From the NCBI GenBank assembly GCA_965242775.1, contig CBDETI010000024.1, forward strand, positions 310,001-374,000: a stretch of 64,000 bases of DNA, written 5' to 3'. Source of the stretch: JAWPMT01 sp965242775. Its GTDB lineage: Bacteria; Bacteroidota; Bacteroidia; Cytophagales; Cyclobacteriaceae. A program made the translations under genes and the position numbers. Below, piece by piece: positions 60,991 through 64,000 of the stretch; positions within the stretch are counted from its first letter, which is position 1, and the number at the start of each line of letters is the position of its first letter. Below the pieces are notes generated by a model, which saw only the letters and a list, made by a program, of their open reading frames with translations, searched no databases and was not told where the DNA came from.

Positions 60991-63761
60991 TGTGCCTCGA
61001 GCCAATCTTTTCCTTTGCCCATCCCAACTTCCATCGGGACCTCCAATGGTATGGCAGTCTTCATGAACTCCTCTACATTTTGGCTTAGTTGATCTATCTC
61101 GCTGTGATGGGCCTCAAAAACGAGTTCATCATGCACCTGCATAATCATCCTCGATTTGAGAGACTCCTGTTTCATCCACTGATGAATATTGATCATAGCT
61201 ACCTTGATCATATCGGCAGCACTCCCTTGAATGGGTGCATTTACGGCATTGCGTTCATCAAAACCTCGCGTAGTAAAGTTGCGTGAATTGATGTTTCTCA
61301 GGTACCTGCGTCTACCTAAAATTGTTTCTACGTACTCTTTTTTCCTTGCCTCTTCTACGGCATTGTCCATATACGCCTTCACGGCAGGAAACTGTTGAAA
61401 ATATGCCTCAATGATCTCTGCCGCTTCTCCGCGAGCGATGTTCAGGTTCTGTGAAAGACCATAGGCAGAAATGCCGTAAATGATCCCGAAATTTACCTCC
61501 TTGGCTTTTCTGCGCATATTCGCATCAACCTCTTCTACTGGCACCTTGAAAACCTTACTAGCTGTGTTGGCATGGATATCCCGACCCTCTTTAAAGGCCG
61601 TGATCATGCTTTCGTCTCCCGAAAAGGCAGCCATCACCCGCAGTTCGATTTGACTATAATCCGCAGACAATATCTGGTAGTCCTCCGAGACCGGTACGAA
61701 AGCTTTCCGGATCTCCCGACCCTTTGCCGTACGAATGGGGATATTCTGCAGGTTGGGATTATTCGAACTAAGCCGGCCAGTGGCAGCTACAGTCTGCCGA
61801 TAGTCAGTATGTACCCGATTGTCGTTGGGGCTTACCAGCTTGGGTAGCGCGTCTACATAGGTGGACTTAAGCTTTTGATATTCCCGGTATTCAAGGATTT
61901 TGCTAGCAATAATGTGCTCATCAGCTAATTTGCTAAGGACGTCTTCACCTGTTGCATACTGTCCTGTCCGGGTTTTTTTTGGTTTATCTACCAGTTTGAG
62001 CTTTTCGAATAGAATGATGCCCAGTTGCTTGGGAGACCCTATGTTGAAGGATTCATCTGCCAGTTCATAGATTTCTCTTTCAATTTTGGCGCTGAGATCC
62101 CCCAGTTCGGCTGACATCTCTCCTAGCGTATCCGGATTGATACTTACTCCTGTATATTCCATATCGGCCAAAACAAAGGATAGGGGTTGTTCCACATCCT
62201 TAAGCAGCTTGTCCAGGTTATTTTGAGTTATTTCCCGTTGGATATGTTCTTTGAGTTGATAGGTTATATCAGCATCCTCACCTGCATATCGGGCCACTGC
62301 TTCCACTGGGGCATCACGCATGCTTTTCTGTCGCTTTCCCTTGGGGCCAATGAGCGTCTCAATAGGAATCGGTACGTAATTGAGGTAGCGGTCTGCCAAT
62401 ATATCCATGCTATGGGCAGCCTCAGGTTCGATCAGGTAGTGGGCAAGCATCGTATCAAAGATTTCTCCCTGAAGCGTGATACCATAGTTCCTTAAGATCT
62501 GAATGTCATATTTCAGGTTCTGACCGATCTTTTTGATACCAGGGTTTTCGAACAGGGGTTTGAACTTCTCCGCTACTTTCAGGGCTTCTTCCCTGTCCGC
62601 GGGAAAGCTTACGTAGTGTGCCTTGTGCTTTTCAAAGCTGAAAGCAATGCCCACCAGCTCAGCATCTACCGTCTCCAAACTGGTGGTTTCCGTGTCGAAA
62701 CAAAACTCCTTTTGCACGGCAAGCAACTCAATGAGTCGGTCGATATCCTGATCAGTTTCTACGAGCTTGTAACTGACATCAAATGAGTCCACGCTTTTCT
62801 TTTGCGAACTGCGGGAAGAAGTTTCCTCAGGCTCTCCAAACAGGCCCAGTTGAGCAGAATCCGCTGCTTTTTTCGCGGCAGTTTCACCAAAGACTCTTTT
62901 TGACAATGATCGAAATTCCAGCTCATCAAATAACGGGACCAGCTGATCCTCTATCGGTCCGGTATACCGAAAGTTTCCCAGGTCATAGCCGATCGGAACA
63001 TCAGTTTTGATTGTAGCCAACTCTTTCGACATGATACCCTGTTGGCCAAACTCCTGGATTTTCTTTTGCAAACTACCCTTGAGGTCGGCCACATTGGCTA
63101 CAATGTTCTCTACCGAACCATATTCCTTCAACAGTTTACTGGCAGTCTTATCACCAACACCGGGCACTCCGGGAATGTTGTCAATAGAATCTCCTTTCAA
63201 CCCCAATACATCAATCACCTGCGTTACTTCGTTGATGTCAAATTTGGCTAGCACTTCTTGGATACCCATCAATTCAACGGAGTTACCCATTCTGGCAGGT
63301 TTGTATAGCAGGATATGCTCCTCCACCAACTGGGCAAAGTCCTTGTCTGGAGTCATCATGTAAACCGTAAAGTCGTCTTTCACAGCAGCCTTTGCCAGCG
63401 TCCCGATGATATCATCAGCTTCATAGCCATCCAATTCCAACGTGGGAATTCCAAAACCCTGAATGATCTTCTTACAATAAGGAATCGCCACGGCAATTTC
63501 TTCTGGCTGCCGTTCCCTGTTGGCCTTATATTCCTTATAATCTTCGTGGCGAAACGTAGGTACTTCTGTATCGAATGCTACAGCAATGTGAGAGGGCATT
63601 TCCTTTGTGATGATCTCATAAAGCGAATTGGAAAACCCCAGAATGGCGCCAGTATTAACCCCCTTGCTGTTAATAATAGGATTGTTGCTGAGGGCAAAGT
63701 GGGCACGATAGATCAAAGCCATCGCATCCAGAAGAAAGAGTTTCTTGGGTTGATCGGACAT
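60987..63761 (-). CDS. polA: DNA polymerase I
   Basis: A 924-residue three-domain polymerase. N-terminal 5'-3' flap nuclease (1-290, FLLDAMALIYRAHFAL, ELDGYEADDIIGTLA). 3'-5' proofreading domain (about 330-510) with the active-site acids present (FCFDTETTSLE, YAGEDADITYQL), so proofreading is probably active. Polymerase domain with motif A DYSQIELRVMAAFSGD, motif B KEVNFGIIYGIS and motif C MQVHDELVFE. It fills repair gaps and removes RNA primers. 3' end overlaps the SiaC gene by 4 bases. Confidence 0.97.
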   Translation of the reverse strand: MSDQPKKLFLLDAMALIYRAHFALSNNPIINSKGVNTGAILGFSNSLYEIITKEMPSHIAVAFDTEVPTFRHEDYKEYKANRERQPEEIAVAIPYCKKIIQGFGIPTLELDGYEADDIIGTLAKAAVKDDFTVYMMTPDKDFAQLVEEHILLYKPARMGNSVELMGIQEVLAKFDINEVTQVIDVLGLKGDSIDNIPGVPGVGDKTASKLLKEYGSVENIVANVADLKGSLQKKIQEFGQQGIMSKELATIKTDVPIGYDLGNFRYTGPIEDQLVPLFDELEFRSLSKRVFGETAAKKAADSAQLGLFGEPEETSSRSSQKKSVDSFDVSYKLVETDQDIDRLIELLAVQKEFCFDTETTSLETVDAELVGIAFSFEKHKAHYVSFPADREEALKVAEKFKPLFENPGIKKIGQNLKYDIQILRNYGITLQGEIFDTMLAHYLIEPEAAHSMDILADRYLNYVPIPIETLIGPKGKRQKSMRDAPVEAVARYAGEDADITYQLKEHIQREITQNNLDKLLKDVEQPLSFVLADMEYTGVSINPDTLGEMSAELGDLSAKIEREIYELADESFNIGSPKQLGIILFEKLKLVDKPKKTRTGQYATGEDVLSKLADEHIIASKILEYREYQKLKSTYVDALPKLVSPNDNRVHTDYRQTVAATGRLSSNNPNLQNIPIRTAKGREIRKAFVPVSEDYQILSADYSQIELRVMAAFSGDESMITAFKEGRDIHANTASKVFKVPVEEVDANMRRKAKEVNFGIIYGISAYGLSQNLNIARGEAAEIIEAYFQQFPAVKAYMDNAVEEARKKEYVETILGRRRYLRNINSRNFTTRGFDERNAVNAPIQGSAADMIKVAMINIHQWMKQESLKSRMIMQVHDELVFEAHHSEIDQLSQNVEEFMKTAIPLEVPMEVGMGKGKDWLEAH

Positions 63762-63767
63762 AGCCGG

Positions 63768-63798
63768 TAAAAGTAGTCGGCCCCGCGCAGGTCACAAA
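63768..63798 (-). promoter_or_regulatory. Candidate polA promoter
   Basis: On the minus strand TTTG (63798-63795), a 19-base spacer and TACTTTTA (63775-63768) resemble the Bacteroidota promoter with one mismatch. The start point would fall at or just before the ATG (63761), implying a leaderless message, which lowers confidence. Confidence 0.3.
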
Positions 63799-64000
63799 GA
63801 ATCCGAACCCTGACAAGTAAACAATTTCTTTTGGGGCCTCACTTCCTGCCCCTATGCCTGCTCACTCATCCCCCTCGCGGGCGGCTCCGATCTCGGCCGC
63901 GCTATCTCCCCTTTATTCCAGCCGGATCTTCCCCTTGCCCTTCCGGCCAGTCAATTCCCGAGCAGAATAATCAATTGCCAATCATCACAAACGCTCCCCA
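63780..64000. other. GC- and pyrimidine-rich stretch at the window edge
   Basis: No gene is supported here. From about 63830 to 63960 the + strand is unusually rich in C and T with GC-rich blocks such as CGGCTCCGATCTCGGCCGCG, unlike the rest of the window. It could be the edge of a repeat or a transferred piece that continues to the right. Confidence 0.35.

Noticed and set aside
1100..63785. The 11-base string AGTCGGCCCCG present at both ends of the window
   Set aside because: An 11-mer shared once in 64 kb is expected by chance and flanks do not match.

Overview
The window reads as ordinary chromosome from a member of the Bacteroidota, most likely order Cytophagales. The evidence is family content: a TonB-dependent receptor with an STN plus carboxypeptidase-regulatory-like N-terminus behind a FecI/FecR pair, DUF4249, DUF1080, GH97 and DUF4097 proteins, FtsX-type permeases with a PadR regulator, LytS/LytTR two-component genes, and at least one clear Bacteroidota-type promoter (TTTG-N21-TAACTTTG at 4626-4658). 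GC content is moderate and even, except for a GC- and pyrimidine-rich stretch at the right edge. I see no rRNA, tRNA, CRISPR array, phage or insertion sequence.

Layout. 1-3.3 kb: 3' part of a thiolase with a strong terminator, a structured non-coding stretch, a NarL-type response regulator and a divergent methyltransferase/lipoprotein pair. 3.3-8.6 kb: a TAXI-type binding protein, a CASTOR/POLLUX-like channel, a 56-residue protein, glutamate dehydrogenase (gdhA) and two tiny membrane proteins. 8.6-16.8 kb: a class V aminotransferase, a Rieske protein, then a long minus-strand gene train: SSDHY-repeat protein, LytS kinase, LytS-like pseudokinase, LytTR regulator, KirBac channel, Ca2+/cation antiporter. 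16.8-30.6 kb: housekeeping and cell-surface genes (YjbQ, GT39, beta-helix lipoprotein, prfA, tag, GT4, SDR), an arylamine N-acetyltransferase homologue lacking its catalytic Cys, two TerB-like paralogues and a large GAF protein. 30.7-33.8 kb: a PadR regulator with an FtsX permease. 34.4-38.3 kb: a four-gene unit of CNB-domain histidine kinase, receiver/Grx-like/TrxR-like fusion, UBP zinc finger and SpoIIAA-like protein. 38.3-41.1 kb: ECF sigma, HEAT-repeat anti-sigma and two DUF4097 genes. 41.3-47.4 kb: FecI/FecR/TonB receptor/DUF4249, a terminator, then DUF1080. 47.4-58.4 kb: M28 and S66 peptidases, GH97, MBL hydrolase, thioesterase, lgt, lipid kinase, DPP-IV-like S9 peptidase, and a PLP dehydratase/racemase. 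58.5-61.0 kb: small membrane protein, SpoIIE-type PP2C phosphatase and SiaC-like phosphoprotein. 61.0-63.8 kb: polA.

The most interesting region is 34.4-38.3 kb. The receiver-reductase fusion has lost both redox motifs (CPxC to SPKS in the glutaredoxin-like domain, CxxC to AATT in the reductase domain) and has a single cysteine left. It sits with its probable kinase, whose CNB domain looks degenerate, and with a compact UBP zinc-finger protein. A 9-bp inverted repeat covers the kinase start codon. This looks like a phosphorelay whose output is a flavoprotein used as an NAD(P)H or flavin sensor and not as a disulfide reductase. Second in interest is the 10.1-16.7 kb train, which couples a kinase/pseudokinase pair to two ion transporters. 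Third is the phosphatase/SiaC module at 58.5-61.0 kb.
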